10,886 bases of DNA, taken from contig JBCCEV010000146.1 of assembly GCA_039030125.1 (NCBI GenBank), positions 1 to 10,886 on the forward strand, written 5' to 3'. Position 1 is the first letter of the stretch. The number at the start of each line of letters is the position of its first letter. The DNA comes from JBCCEV01 sp039030125. Its GTDB lineage: Bacteria > Pseudomonadota > Gammaproteobacteria > Ga0077536. This document shows positions 1 through 6,882 of the stretch, piece after piece. The notes below the pieces were generated by a model. That model was not told the origin of the DNA. It did no database searches and worked only from the letters and a program-made list of their open reading frames with translations. The translations under genes and the position numbers were made by a program.

Positions 1-756
1 CAGGGTCGACTCGACGAGGGGATCACCTTACTCGATCGGGATCCCGCTGAATGGGCCGACCGCAACCCATTTCAAGGACACAACTGGTGGCACCTGGCCT
101 TGTTTGAACTGGAAAAAGGAAATCACGACCGCGTCCTTGAGATCTATGACCAATTGGTGATCACCTCGAACACTGAGTTCTTTCTCGATATCCAGAACGG
201 CGCTTCATTATTGAAGCGCCTGGAGCTCCAAGGCGTCGATGTTGGGGAGCGCTGGGATGGACTGGTCGAATACGCCGAAAAGCAGATCGGTGATCACGTG
301 CTGTCCTTCACTGATCTACACAGTTGCGTGGCGCTTGCGGCGGTTAAGAACACTGACGCGTTGGAGCGTTATGTTGTCTCCTTGGAGTCATTCGCGGCCA
401 CACCCGACAATTATTCAGCCTCGATCACCGGTGATTACGTTTTACCGATTTGTAAAGGCGTGATCGCGTTCGAGAATGGTGAATACGAACAGGCCGTCGA
501 ACACCTCTGGCCGCTGCGTGATCAATGGTCACCGATTGGCGGCTCCCATGCCCAGCGCGATATCTTCACGCAGATCCTGATCGACGCGACCATTAACGCC
601 AAACAGTTTGATCGGGCACAAACCTTATTGTCGCAACGCCTAACCATCCGGCCCAATAGCGTTGGTGGTTGGAAAAAGTACGCAGAGGTGCAAAACGCAT
701 TAGGCAAAGCCGAGCGCGCGAGTTATGCGAGCGCGCGAGCGGCGGGGATCCATTAG
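1..756 (+). CDS. TTC38-like tetratricopeptide repeat protein (5' end missing)
   Basis: The reading frame is open from the first base to a TAG at 754-756, giving the last 251 residues of a longer protein; the true start lies upstream. The segment HNWWHLALFELEKGN followed by a hydrophobic helix pair, and near the C-terminus GGSHAQRD, the stretch reading ILIDATINAKQFDRA, and a closing RLTIRPNS, are typical of bacterial relatives of tetratricopeptide repeat protein 38. The region is all-helical and acidic with no signal peptide or membrane segment visible in this part. Members of this family have no established enzymatic role; a cytoplasmic scaffold or adaptor is the usual guess. Its stop lies 10 nt before the next start codon, so it is very likely co-transcribed with the acyl-CoA dehydrogenase homologue. 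Family assignment is by recognition of conserved blocks; biological role is unknown. Confidence 0.88.
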   Translation, partial: QGRLDEGITLLDRDPAEWADRNPFQGHNWWHLALFELEKGNHDRVLEIYDQLVITSNTEFFLDIQNGASLLKRLELQGVDVGERWDGLVEYAEKQIGDHVLSFTDLHSCVALAAVKNTDALERYVVSLESFAATPDNYSASITGDYVLPICKGVIAFENGEYEQAVEHLWPLRDQWSPIGGSHAQRDIFTQILIDATINAKQFDRAQTLLSQRLTIRPNSVGGWKKYAEVQNALGKAERASYASARAAGIH

Positions 757-820
757 GAGGATCAGGATGTACTACGGTTTAAGTCATGAACAAATCGAGC
801 TTCAAAATCGAGCGCGCGAG
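712..820. repeat. Three copies of an 11-bp GC-rich repeat around the desulfinase start
   Basis: GAGCGCGCGAG occurs at 712-722, 729-739 and 810-820. The first and third copies extend to GAGCGCGCGAGTT. The three copies fall in different reading positions of the two genes, so they do not encode a repeated peptide. They may be chance in Arg/Ala-rich coding DNA. Confidence 0.5.
755..760 (+). promoter_or_regulatory. Ribosome binding site for the desulfinase-like gene
   Basis: A perfect AGGAGG overlaps the stop codon of the upstream gene and lies 6 nt before the ATG at 767. It decides the start: the in-frame ATG at 725 would add 14 Arg-rich residues inside the preceding gene and has no comparable site. 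Confidence 0.9.
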
Positions 821-2008
821 TTGGCCGAGCTGGTTATTGCGCCGCGCGCGGCCAAGGTTGACAGAGACGAACAATATCCCTGGGACAACGTAGAAGCCCT
901 AAACGACGCTGGCTTTATGGGCATGACCATCCCGCAAGCCTATGGCGGTGCGGGTCTGAGCTTTCTTGATGCCGCACTGGTGATCGAGCAGATGGCCAAG
1001 GTGTGTGGCGTCACCGGGCGGATCAGTGTCGAGGCCAACATGGGCGCCATCTCCGCGGTGATGCAATACGGCAGCGAAGCGCAAAAGAAAATGGCCGCCG
1101 AGCTCGTCTTGAGTGGCGATAAGCCCGCCATCTGCATCACGGAGCCCGACGCCGGTAGCGCCGCGAGCGAGATGACGACCCGCGCGGACAAACGTGGCAA
1201 CGGCTACGTCATTAACGGTAAAAAACATTGGATCACCGGGGGCGGCGTGTCCCGCTTTCATTTGATCTTCGCGCGCGTCTTCGACGAAGCGGGCAATGAT
1301 TGTGGGATCGGTGGATTCATCGCCGTGCGCGACGAAGACGAAGGTTTGGTGATCGGGCAGCGCGAACCGACGATGGGACTTCGCGGGATACCTGAGACTG
1401 AAGTTATCTTCAAAGATTTGGTCATCGACGGATCCCGCGTGGTGTTACCGCCGTCGGGTTTCAAACGCGGCTTTGGCGATTTAATGAATGCCTACAACGC
1501 GCAGCGCGTCGGTGCCGGAACGGTTGCGCTTGGACTTGCCGCAGGCGCTTACGAAAAAGCCAAGGACTACACGCTTGAACGTGAGCAGTTTGGCCGACCG
1601 ATTGCTGAATTTCAGGGCTTGCAATGGATGCTTGCGGACATGAGTACGCAGTTGGAAGCGGGTCGTCTGATGATCTACAACGCCGCGCGCTCGCGGGGTC
1701 CCAATGACTCACCGTTCCCGGAGGTGAACGCCGCGGCGCAGGCTAAATTATTTACCTCCGAGATGGCCATCAAAGTGACCAACGATGCCTTACAATTATT
1801 TGGCGCCAAGGGTTATTCAAGAAACACGCCGCTCGAGCGCATCGTGCGCGACGCGCGTATGTTCACGATTGGTGGCGGCACGGCGCAGATATTGCGCACC
1901 GTGATCGCCACTCGGATCCTTGATCGCAAGCTCCCACAAACCCGTGACGGTTTCAGCAAGCTGGCCGCCAACAACGAGAAAGCAACGCCTAATTTGAAAG
2001 CCGTTTGA
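767..2008 (+). CDS. acd: Acyl-CoA dehydrogenase-fold 3-sulfinopropanoyl-CoA desulfinase (predicted)
   Basis: This is a 413-residue flavoprotein of the acyl-CoA dehydrogenase fold: an N-terminal helical domain, a central beta domain (TEPDAGSAASEM, WITGGG) and a C-terminal helical domain (REQFGRPI, ADM, RDARMF). The usual catalytic Glu of the YEGT motif is Gly here (FTIGGGTAQ), and the alternative Glu on helix G used by isovaleryl-CoA dehydrogenase is Gln246 (NAQRVGAG). Arg85 (TGRISVEA) is present. From published work on the Advenella mimigardefordensis enzyme, loss of the Glu, a Gln at this site and Arg84 are hallmarks of 3-sulfinopropanoyl-CoA desulfinase, which hydrolyses 3-sulfinopropanoyl-CoA to propanoyl-CoA and sulfite during 3-mercaptopropionate or dithiodipropionate breakdown. 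The N-terminal PWDN and GFMGM blocks and the C-terminal KLPQTRDG also agree with that enzyme as I recall it. No cognate CoA transferase or thiol dioxygenase is in the window. The less specific call is an atypical acyl-CoA dehydrogenase. Confidence 0.82.
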   Translation: MYYGLSHEQIELQNRARELAELVIAPRAAKVDRDEQYPWDNVEALNDAGFMGMTIPQAYGGAGLSFLDAALVIEQMAKVCGVTGRISVEANMGAISAVMQYGSEAQKKMAAELVLSGDKPAICITEPDAGSAASEMTTRADKRGNGYVINGKKHWITGGGVSRFHLIFARVFDEAGNDCGIGGFIAVRDEDEGLVIGQREPTMGLRGIPETEVIFKDLVIDGSRVVLPPSGFKRGFGDLMNAYNAQRVGAGTVALGLAAGAYEKAKDYTLEREQFGRPIAEFQGLQWMLADMSTQLEAGRLMIYNAARSRGPNDSPFPEVNAAAQAKLFTSEMAIKVTNDALQLFGAKGYSRNTPLERIVRDARMFTIGGGTAQILRTVIATRILDRKLPQTRDGFSKLAANNEKATPNLKAV

Positions 2009-2020
2009 GGCCGTTTGGAG
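2000..2020 (+). repeat. Tandem near-duplicate at the desulfinase/gcdH junction
   Basis: GCCGTTTGAG (2000-2009) is followed directly by GCCGTTTGGAG (2010-2020). The first copy holds the stop codon of the upstream gene and the second the ribosome binding site of gcdH. It looks like a small slippage duplication. Confidence 0.6.
2017..2020 (+). promoter_or_regulatory. Ribosome binding site for glutaryl-CoA dehydrogenase
   Basis: GGAG lies 8 nt before the ATG at 2029. It favours this ATG over the in-frame TTG at 2005, which overlaps the end of the upstream gene and would add eight residues without a site of its own. Confidence 0.75.
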
Positions 2021-2028
2021 AATATCGA

Positions 2029-3249
2029 ATGTCTGCTGTCGCTAAATCTGAAGAACAACCTAAAAAAGGCATCAAAGGCGCCTTCAAGTGGGACGACCCG
2101 TTCTTACTGACGTCCGATCTCAGTGACGAAGAGCGAATGGTCCAGGAAACCGCCCGCAAGTACGCGCAAGAAAAACTATTGCCGCGGGTGCAAAGCGACT
2201 TTCGCAACGAGAGTTTCGATCGTGAAGTCATGAAGGAACTCGGCGGCTTGGGGCTGCTCGGCTGCACCTTACCGGAGAAGTACGGCTGCGCTGACTTAGG
2301 CTACGTTTGCTACGGATTAATCGCGCGCGAAATCGAAGCCGTTGATTCAGGTTACCGCTCCGCGGCCAGCGTCCAATCATCGTTAGTGATGCATCCAATC
2401 TACTACTACGGTAGCGAAGAACAACGCGAAAAGTATTTACCGAAGCTTGCCAGCGGCGAGCATGTCGGGTGCTTCGGCCTGACCGAGCCTGATCATGGTT
2501 CCGATGCTGGCGGCATGAAATCACGAGCAAAAAATGTCGATGGTGGTTTCAGGCTGACAGGCAGCAAGATGTGGATCTCGAACGCGCCCATCGCCGACAC
2601 CATGGTGGTGTGGGCCAAGGACGAAGAAGGCGTGATCCGGGGCTTCATACTGGAGCGCGGCATGGAGGGCTTAAGCACCCCTAAGATTGAAGGCAAATTC
2701 TCGATGCGGGCCTCTCACACGGGCGAAATCGTGATGGATAACGTATTCGTGCCCGCTGAAAATAAATTACCCAATGCCCGCGGTCTGGGAGGGCCCTTCG
2801 GATGCCTGAACAGCGCGCGTTTTGGGATCTCATGGGGCGCGATGGGCGCGGCGGAAAGTTGCTGGCATGCGGCACGCAACTACACGCTCGAACGTGAGCA
2901 ATTCGGGCGTCCCTTGGCGGCCAATCAGCTAGTGCAAAAGAAACTTGCCGACATGCAAACCGAGATCACCCTAGGCCTCAACGCGTCGTTGCGCGTGGGT
3001 CGTTTGATCGATTCCGGCGAGGCGGCACCCGAGATGATTTCCTTGGTCAAACGCAATAACGCTGGCAAGGCGCTTGCAATCGCCCGCGAAGCGCGCGACA
3101 TGCTCGGTGGCAATGGGATCTCGGACGAGTACCCGGTGATCCGCCACATGCTGAACCTGGAGTCGGTCAACACCTACGAAGGCACTCACGACGTCCACGC
3201 GTTGATCCTCGGCCGCACACAAACCGGGATACAAGCGTTCACTGGTTAG
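2029..3249 (+). CDS. gcdH: Glutaryl-CoA dehydrogenase (decarboxylating)
   Basis: A 406-residue FAD enzyme that oxidises and decarboxylates glutaryl-CoA to crotonyl-CoA and CO2 in lysine, hydroxylysine and tryptophan breakdown, passing electrons to electron transfer flavoprotein. The match to the family is strong along the whole length: SGYRSA..VQSSLVMHPI, GCFGLTEPDHGSD, GGPFGCLN, QKKLADMQTEITLGL, RDMLGGNGISDEY and the closing YEGTHDVHALILGR. Glu384 in YEGT is the catalytic base. Arg110 and Ser111 correspond to the Arg94 and Ser95 that bind the gamma-carboxylate in the human enzyme, and Glu103 to human Glu87, so a decarboxylating type is expected. The start is set by GGAG at 2017-2020. It sits 20 nt after the desulfinase homologue and 21 nt before djlA, so one transcript is likely. 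No mitochondrial-type leader is expected or seen; the protein is cytoplasmic. Confidence 0.95.
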   Translation: MSAVAKSEEQPKKGIKGAFKWDDPFLLTSDLSDEERMVQETARKYAQEKLLPRVQSDFRNESFDREVMKELGGLGLLGCTLPEKYGCADLGYVCYGLIAREIEAVDSGYRSAASVQSSLVMHPIYYYGSEEQREKYLPKLASGEHVGCFGLTEPDHGSDAGGMKSRAKNVDGGFRLTGSKMWISNAPIADTMVVWAKDEEGVIRGFILERGMEGLSTPKIEGKFSMRASHTGEIVMDNVFVPAENKLPNARGLGGPFGCLNSARFGISWGAMGAAESCWHAARNYTLEREQFGRPLAANQLVQKKLADMQTEITLGLNASLRVGRLIDSGEAAPEMISLVKRNNAGKALAIAREARDMLGGNGISDEYPVIRHMLNLESVNTYEGTHDVHALILGRTQTGIQAFTG

Positions 3250-3270
3250 CACCTTAATCGACCTTTAGCC

Positions 3271-4071
3271 ATGAGTTGGTGGGGCAAACTCGTCGGCGGC
3301 ACGTTCGGCTTTATGCTGGGCGGGCCCATTGGCGCAATGCTCGGTGCGGCCGTTGGCCACAGTCTTGATAAAGGGCTGAAGTCGCTCGACGACGATCCCC
3401 GTTTCGCGGGACCCGGCAATCAAGAACGTATCCAAAGCGTTTTCTTTACCGCCACCTTCTCGGTAATGGGGCACATTGCCAAGGCCGACGGGCGGGTGAG
3501 TGAAGATGAAATCGCTATCGCGCGCTCGGTCATGCAACAAATGTCGCTCGACGCCGAGCAAACCCGCGTCGCCATGAACTTGTTCAACCAGGGCAAGCAA
3601 GATGATTTTGATCTCGACGCAGTGGTCGCGCAGTTCAAGGCGGAGTGCGGGCGACGGCGTACTTTGATCCAAATGTTTTTAGAGATCTTGTTGCACGCAG
3701 CCTACGCCGATCGCGTCTTGCACCCACAAGAAGAAAAGCTGCTCAAGAAGATTAATGCGTCCCTCGGGTTTTCAACGGCCGATTTCGCACGGATCGCGGC
3801 GATGGTGCGCGCGCAACACCTGTTTGGTGGCACCGATCCTGGTGCCCCCTCACCCGCCGAGCAGCTCAAAGAAGCCTATGCCGTAATGGGTGTATCACCG
3901 AGTGATGACGATGCGACCGTCAAGAAAGCCTACCGGCGACTGATGAATCAACATCACCCCGATAAATTGATCGCCAAAGGTCTGCCCGAAGAAATGATGA
4001 AGCTCGCGACTGAAAAAACGCAGGAAATCAAATCGGCTTACGAGCTGATCAAGAAATCCCGCAGTGTCTAA
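3271..4071 (+). CDS. djlA: DjlA-type membrane-anchored J-domain co-chaperone
   Basis: A 266-residue protein with the three parts of DjlA in order: an N-terminal Gly-rich hydrophobic segment (about residues 7-30, with GGTFGFMLGGPIG and AMLGAAVG spacing) that anchors it in the inner membrane; a helical TerB-like core (about 55-185, with HIAKADGRVSEDE and the second half HAAYADRVLHPQEE); and a C-terminal J domain (about 200-264) with the obligatory HPD at 229-231 that stimulates DnaK ATPase. Length is close to the E. coli protein. No good Shine-Dalgarno precedes the ATG, so translation may depend on coupling to glutaryl-CoA dehydrogenase 21 nt upstream. Its chaperone role is unrelated to the acyl-CoA enzymes before it; the linkage may be only shared transcription. 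Its TAA overlaps the stop of the convergent gene. Confidence 0.93.
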   Translation: MSWWGKLVGGTFGFMLGGPIGAMLGAAVGHSLDKGLKSLDDDPRFAGPGNQERIQSVFFTATFSVMGHIAKADGRVSEDEIAIARSVMQQMSLDAEQTRVAMNLFNQGKQDDFDLDAVVAQFKAECGRRRTLIQMFLEILLHAAYADRVLHPQEEKLLKKINASLGFSTADFARIAAMVRAQHLFGGTDPGAPSPAEQLKEAYAVMGVSPSDDDATVKKAYRRLMNQHHPDKLIAKGLPEEMMKLATEKTQEIKSAYELIKKSRSV

Positions 4072-4457
4072 CGAGTGCCCGGCGGTGGCGCACTCTTAGC
4101 GCGGCGTCGAATGTCGTACATGAAGTAAGTGCTTGCTGTAATGACAGTGGCAAACAAAACGTACATGGCCGGCAGCCAACCGATTGATTCAATGCCAGCA
4201 AGCCCAGTAAATACGGTTTCTTCGCGTCGATGTATCCGCATAAAAGCCTGCGACCAGATAATTGTCGTGAACGCCATCAAAGACGAGGATAAGAGGTAGA
4301 TCGACGTGATAATAATCATCTGGAAACGAGTCAGAGCGCGACCAACAAGATAAGCCACGGTAAGGTACGCAAAGTTGAGGGAAATAAAAATCGAGAAGTA
4401 AGTACCAGCAACCGACGAAATGTTCGCGAGCGCCTCGATCGCCTCGGCTTCGCTCAC
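4068..4457 (-). CDS. Small membrane protein of unknown function, three predicted helices
   Basis: I do not recognise a named family. The 129-residue product has three clear hydrophobic stretches at about residues 19-39, 47-68 and 93-114, a polar loop rich in charge after helix 2 (RIHRREE), and a basic, Pro-rich tail (RRRAKSAPPPGTR), consistent with an inner-membrane protein. The start is GTG at 4457 with GAGAG about 10 nt upstream, a modest ribosome site. It begins 34 nt after the stop of the molybdenum hydroxylase gene on the same strand, so it may be the last gene of that unit. Its TAG overlaps the TAA of djlA through a shared CTAA. The coding region appears less GC-rich than its neighbours. 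It is likely real because of its length, hydrophobic pattern and tight fit between genes, but its role cannot be inferred. Confidence 0.72.
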   Translation of the reverse strand: MSEAEAIEALANISSVAGTYFSIFISLNFAYLTVAYLVGRALTRFQMIIITSIYLLSSSLMAFTTIIWSQAFMRIHRREETVFTGLAGIESIGWLPAMYVLFATVITASTYFMYDIRRRAKSAPPPGTR

Positions 4458-4491
4458 AGTACCCGCTCTCTAATGCTTTTTACTGAACACG

Positions 4492-6849
4492 TTAGCTTGA
4501 TTGGGCCTGCTGAATGGCCGCCCACACTTTGGCCGGCGTTGCCGGCATCGTAATATCCTCAACCCCCAGCGGTTTCAGCGCATCAAAGATCGCATTCATC
4601 ACCGTGATCGGCGCGCCGATCGTGCCCGCTTCCCCACAACCCTTGGCGCCCAGTGGGTTCGAAGGCGACACGGTGTCGACTTCGGCACATTCGAAAGCCG
4701 GCATGTCATCCGCGCGTGGCATCCCGTAGTCCAAGAACGACGCGCTCAAAAGCTGACCGCTTTCGGCGTCATACGCGGCATCTTCCAATAATGCCTGTCC
4801 TAAACCTTGCGCGACTCCGCCGTGGATCTGCCCGTGCACAACCATGGGGTTGATGACAACACCGAAATCGTCACACACGGTATAGCGCTCTACATCAACG
4901 ACACCCGTTTCGGGATCCACTTCCACTTCCGCGATATGGCAACCGGCCGGGAACGTGAAGTTGGGCGGATCGAAGAAAGTGGTTTCCTCAAGCCCCGGCT
5001 CCAGCGCCTCCAGCGGATAGTTGCCGGGCACGTAGGCCTCTTTTGCGACTTCCTTGAACGCCAAGATCCTGTCGGAGTTCTTAACCTTGAAAAAACCATC
5101 TATGAAATCGACTTCATCAAGCTCTGCTTCAAGCATATGTGCCGCGATCTTCTTGCCCTTGGCGATGATTTTCTCGCCGCTCATCAGTACCGCGCTACCA
5201 CCCGCACTCATCGAGCGTGAAGCGAAGGTGCCAATGCCAAACGGCAGCTTCGCGGTGTCGCCGTGGATCACTTCGACATCTTCTATCGCGATCCCGAATT
5301 GGTCGGCCACGATTTGCGCCATCGTCGTTTCATGGCTCTGCCCATGACTATGCGCGCCCGTAAGCACCGTCACCGAGGCGTCGGGATTGACCCGGATAGT
5401 CGCCACCTCAAACCAAGCATGTTCGGAACCAAAGGCTATCGCCGCTTGCGAAGGCGCGGCACCGGCTTGCTCGGTATAGACAATAAACCCAAAACCTCGT
5501 CGCTTACCGGCAGCCTCGCTCGCCGCCTTGCGCGCCTCAAAACCCGCCATGTCGGATTTTTCTAGCGCCAGTTGAACACATTGTTCGTAAGCGCCGGAGT
5601 CATAGACCAGACCCAATGGCGATTCGTAGGGAAATTCCGGAATGAAGTTACGGCGCCGGATATCAATACGGCCGATCCCGGTCGCGTTCGCGGCAAGATC
5701 AACCAACCGCTCAACCAAATACGTCGCTTCGGGACGACCCGCACCACGATACGCGTCGGTTGGCACGGTATTCGTGACCACCCCGCGGACTTTGATATCA
5801 AAGGCCGGAATGTCGTAGACGCCACCGAGCATCGTGGCGTAAAACACGGTGGGGATGGCGGCACCATAATTCGAGAGCTGCGCGCCAAGATTAGCGTCGG
5901 TATGAACGCGCATCCCTAAAAACTTACCGTCCTTGTCGATAGCGAGCTCAGCTTTGGTTTCGTGATCACGTGCATGCGCATCGGAGACGAAAGCTTCACT
6001 TCGCTCCCCGACCCATTTCACGGCCCGGCCAAGCACTTTGGCCGCATGCAACGCCACCAGGTCTTCGGGGTATTGATAAATCTTGGAGCCGAAGCCGCCG
6101 CCGACATCAGCGGCGACGACGCGAAGTTTTGATTCAGGCACGGGAAGCGTGTGCGCGCAGGTCCAGGTTCTCAGTAAGTGCGGATTCTGGTGCGACACGT
6201 GCAGCGTATATTCATCGTTCGCACTGCTGTGCACGGCAACCACCGCCCGGGGCTCCATTGCGTTCGGCACGAGGCGATTTTGAATCACTTCGGTTTCGAC
6301 AATATGGGCGGCGCTATCAAATGCTTTAGCCGTTGCCTCGGCATCGCCGATCACCCACTCCACACAAAGATTGTTTGGCATGTGGTCCCAAACCTGCTCG
6401 GCGTTATCGGCCAACGCTTCCTTCATCGTACCGACGGCGGGCAATTCCTCAAGTTCAAGATCCACCAGCTCGCTCGCGTCCTTTGCCTGTAATCGTGTTT
6501 CGGCAACCACAGCAACCACCGGCTGACCAACGTAACGGATGAAATCACGCGCTAGCGCTTCGCGCGGGGCCAAGTGCATGGGCGATCCATCGGGGTTGTA
6601 GATCATCCACGAAGCTTGCATATCCTTAATCCCCGCGGCGTCCAAATCCGCCGCGGTATAAACACCAAGCACACCGGCGCCGCCAGCGGCGGCTTCGGTC
6701 CCGATGCTCAAAATTTTGGCGTGTCCGGTTTGAGCCCGCAGTAGATAGAGATGCGCCTGCACGGGATATTCGACGTCGGCCGTGTAGTTGCCGTTACCCG
6801 TGACGAAACGTTGGTCTTCTTTACGCTTAACCGGTTTGCCGATGCTCAT
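4492..6849 (-). CDS. Molybdenum hydroxylase large subunit, form II CoxL-type (xanthine dehydrogenase family)
   Basis: A full-length 785-residue molybdopterin-cytosine-dinucleotide-binding subunit of the xanthine oxidase family. The N-terminal domain starts with SIGKPVKRKEDQRFVTG, typical of CoxL-like proteins. The Mo-binding part shows GGGFGSK (250-256), AYRGAGR (366-372), GAHSHGQSHET (498-508) and the GCGEAG segment with Glu740, the expected catalytic Glu. AYRGAGR marks form II; true aerobic CO dehydrogenase (form I) has AYxCSFR, so CO oxidation should not be assumed. Such enzymes hydroxylate heteroaromatic rings or aldehydes and normally need a FAD subunit (CoxM) and a 2Fe-2S subunit (CoxS); neither is encoded in the window or fused here. 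AAGGA lies 7 nt before the ATG. The gene follows the glutathione S-transferase by 33 nt and precedes the small membrane protein by 34 nt on the same strand. Substrate unknown. Confidence 0.92.
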   Translation of the reverse strand: MSIGKPVKRKEDQRFVTGNGNYTADVEYPVQAHLYLLRAQTGHAKILSIGTEAAAGGAGVLGVYTAADLDAAGIKDMQASWMIYNPDGSPMHLAPREALARDFIRYVGQPVVAVVAETRLQAKDASELVDLELEELPAVGTMKEALADNAEQVWDHMPNNLCVEWVIGDAEATAKAFDSAAHIVETEVIQNRLVPNAMEPRAVVAVHSSANDEYTLHVSHQNPHLLRTWTCAHTLPVPESKLRVVAADVGGGFGSKIYQYPEDLVALHAAKVLGRAVKWVGERSEAFVSDAHARDHETKAELAIDKDGKFLGMRVHTDANLGAQLSNYGAAIPTVFYATMLGGVYDIPAFDIKVRGVVTNTVPTDAYRGAGRPEATYLVERLVDLAANATGIGRIDIRRRNFIPEFPYESPLGLVYDSGAYEQCVQLALEKSDMAGFEARKAASEAAGKRRGFGFIVYTEQAGAAPSQAAIAFGSEHAWFEVATIRVNPDASVTVLTGAHSHGQSHETTMAQIVADQFGIAIEDVEVIHGDTAKLPFGIGTFASRSMSAGGSAVLMSGEKIIAKGKKIAAHMLEAELDEVDFIDGFFKVKNSDRILAFKEVAKEAYVPGNYPLEALEPGLEETTFFDPPNFTFPAGCHIAEVEVDPETGVVDVERYTVCDDFGVVINPMVVHGQIHGGVAQGLGQALLEDAAYDAESGQLLSASFLDYGMPRADDMPAFECAEVDTVSPSNPLGAKGCGEAGTIGAPITVMNAIFDALKPLGVEDITMPATPAKVWAAIQQAQSS

Positions 6850-6882
6850 GCTTGGGTCCTTCGTAAAACTGGACGGTGAGGA

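Noticed and set aside
725..766. Upstream in-frame ATG extending the desulfinase-like protein by 14 residues
   Set aside because: The extension is Arg-rich, lies inside the preceding gene, and the perfect AGGAGG 6 nt before the ATG at 767 gives a far better start.
899..1261. Minus-strand open frame of 120 codons inside the desulfinase-like gene
   Set aside because: It is antisense to a strongly conserved region and has a composition expected from reversed GC-rich codons; no family features.
3265..3672. Minus-strand open frame of 135 codons opposite djlA
   Set aside because: It mirrors the N-terminal half of djlA, lacks hydrophobic core periodicity and has no supported start.
4807..6492. Several + strand open frames of 100-137 codons opposite the molybdenum hydroxylase gene
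   Set aside because: They are Arg/His-rich antisense shadows of a well conserved 785-residue gene, with no ribosome sites or recognisable domains.
4492..6849. Aerobic CO dehydrogenase (form I CoxL)
   Set aside because: The active-site loop reads AYRGAGR rather than AYxCSFR, so carbon monoxide oxidation is not supported.
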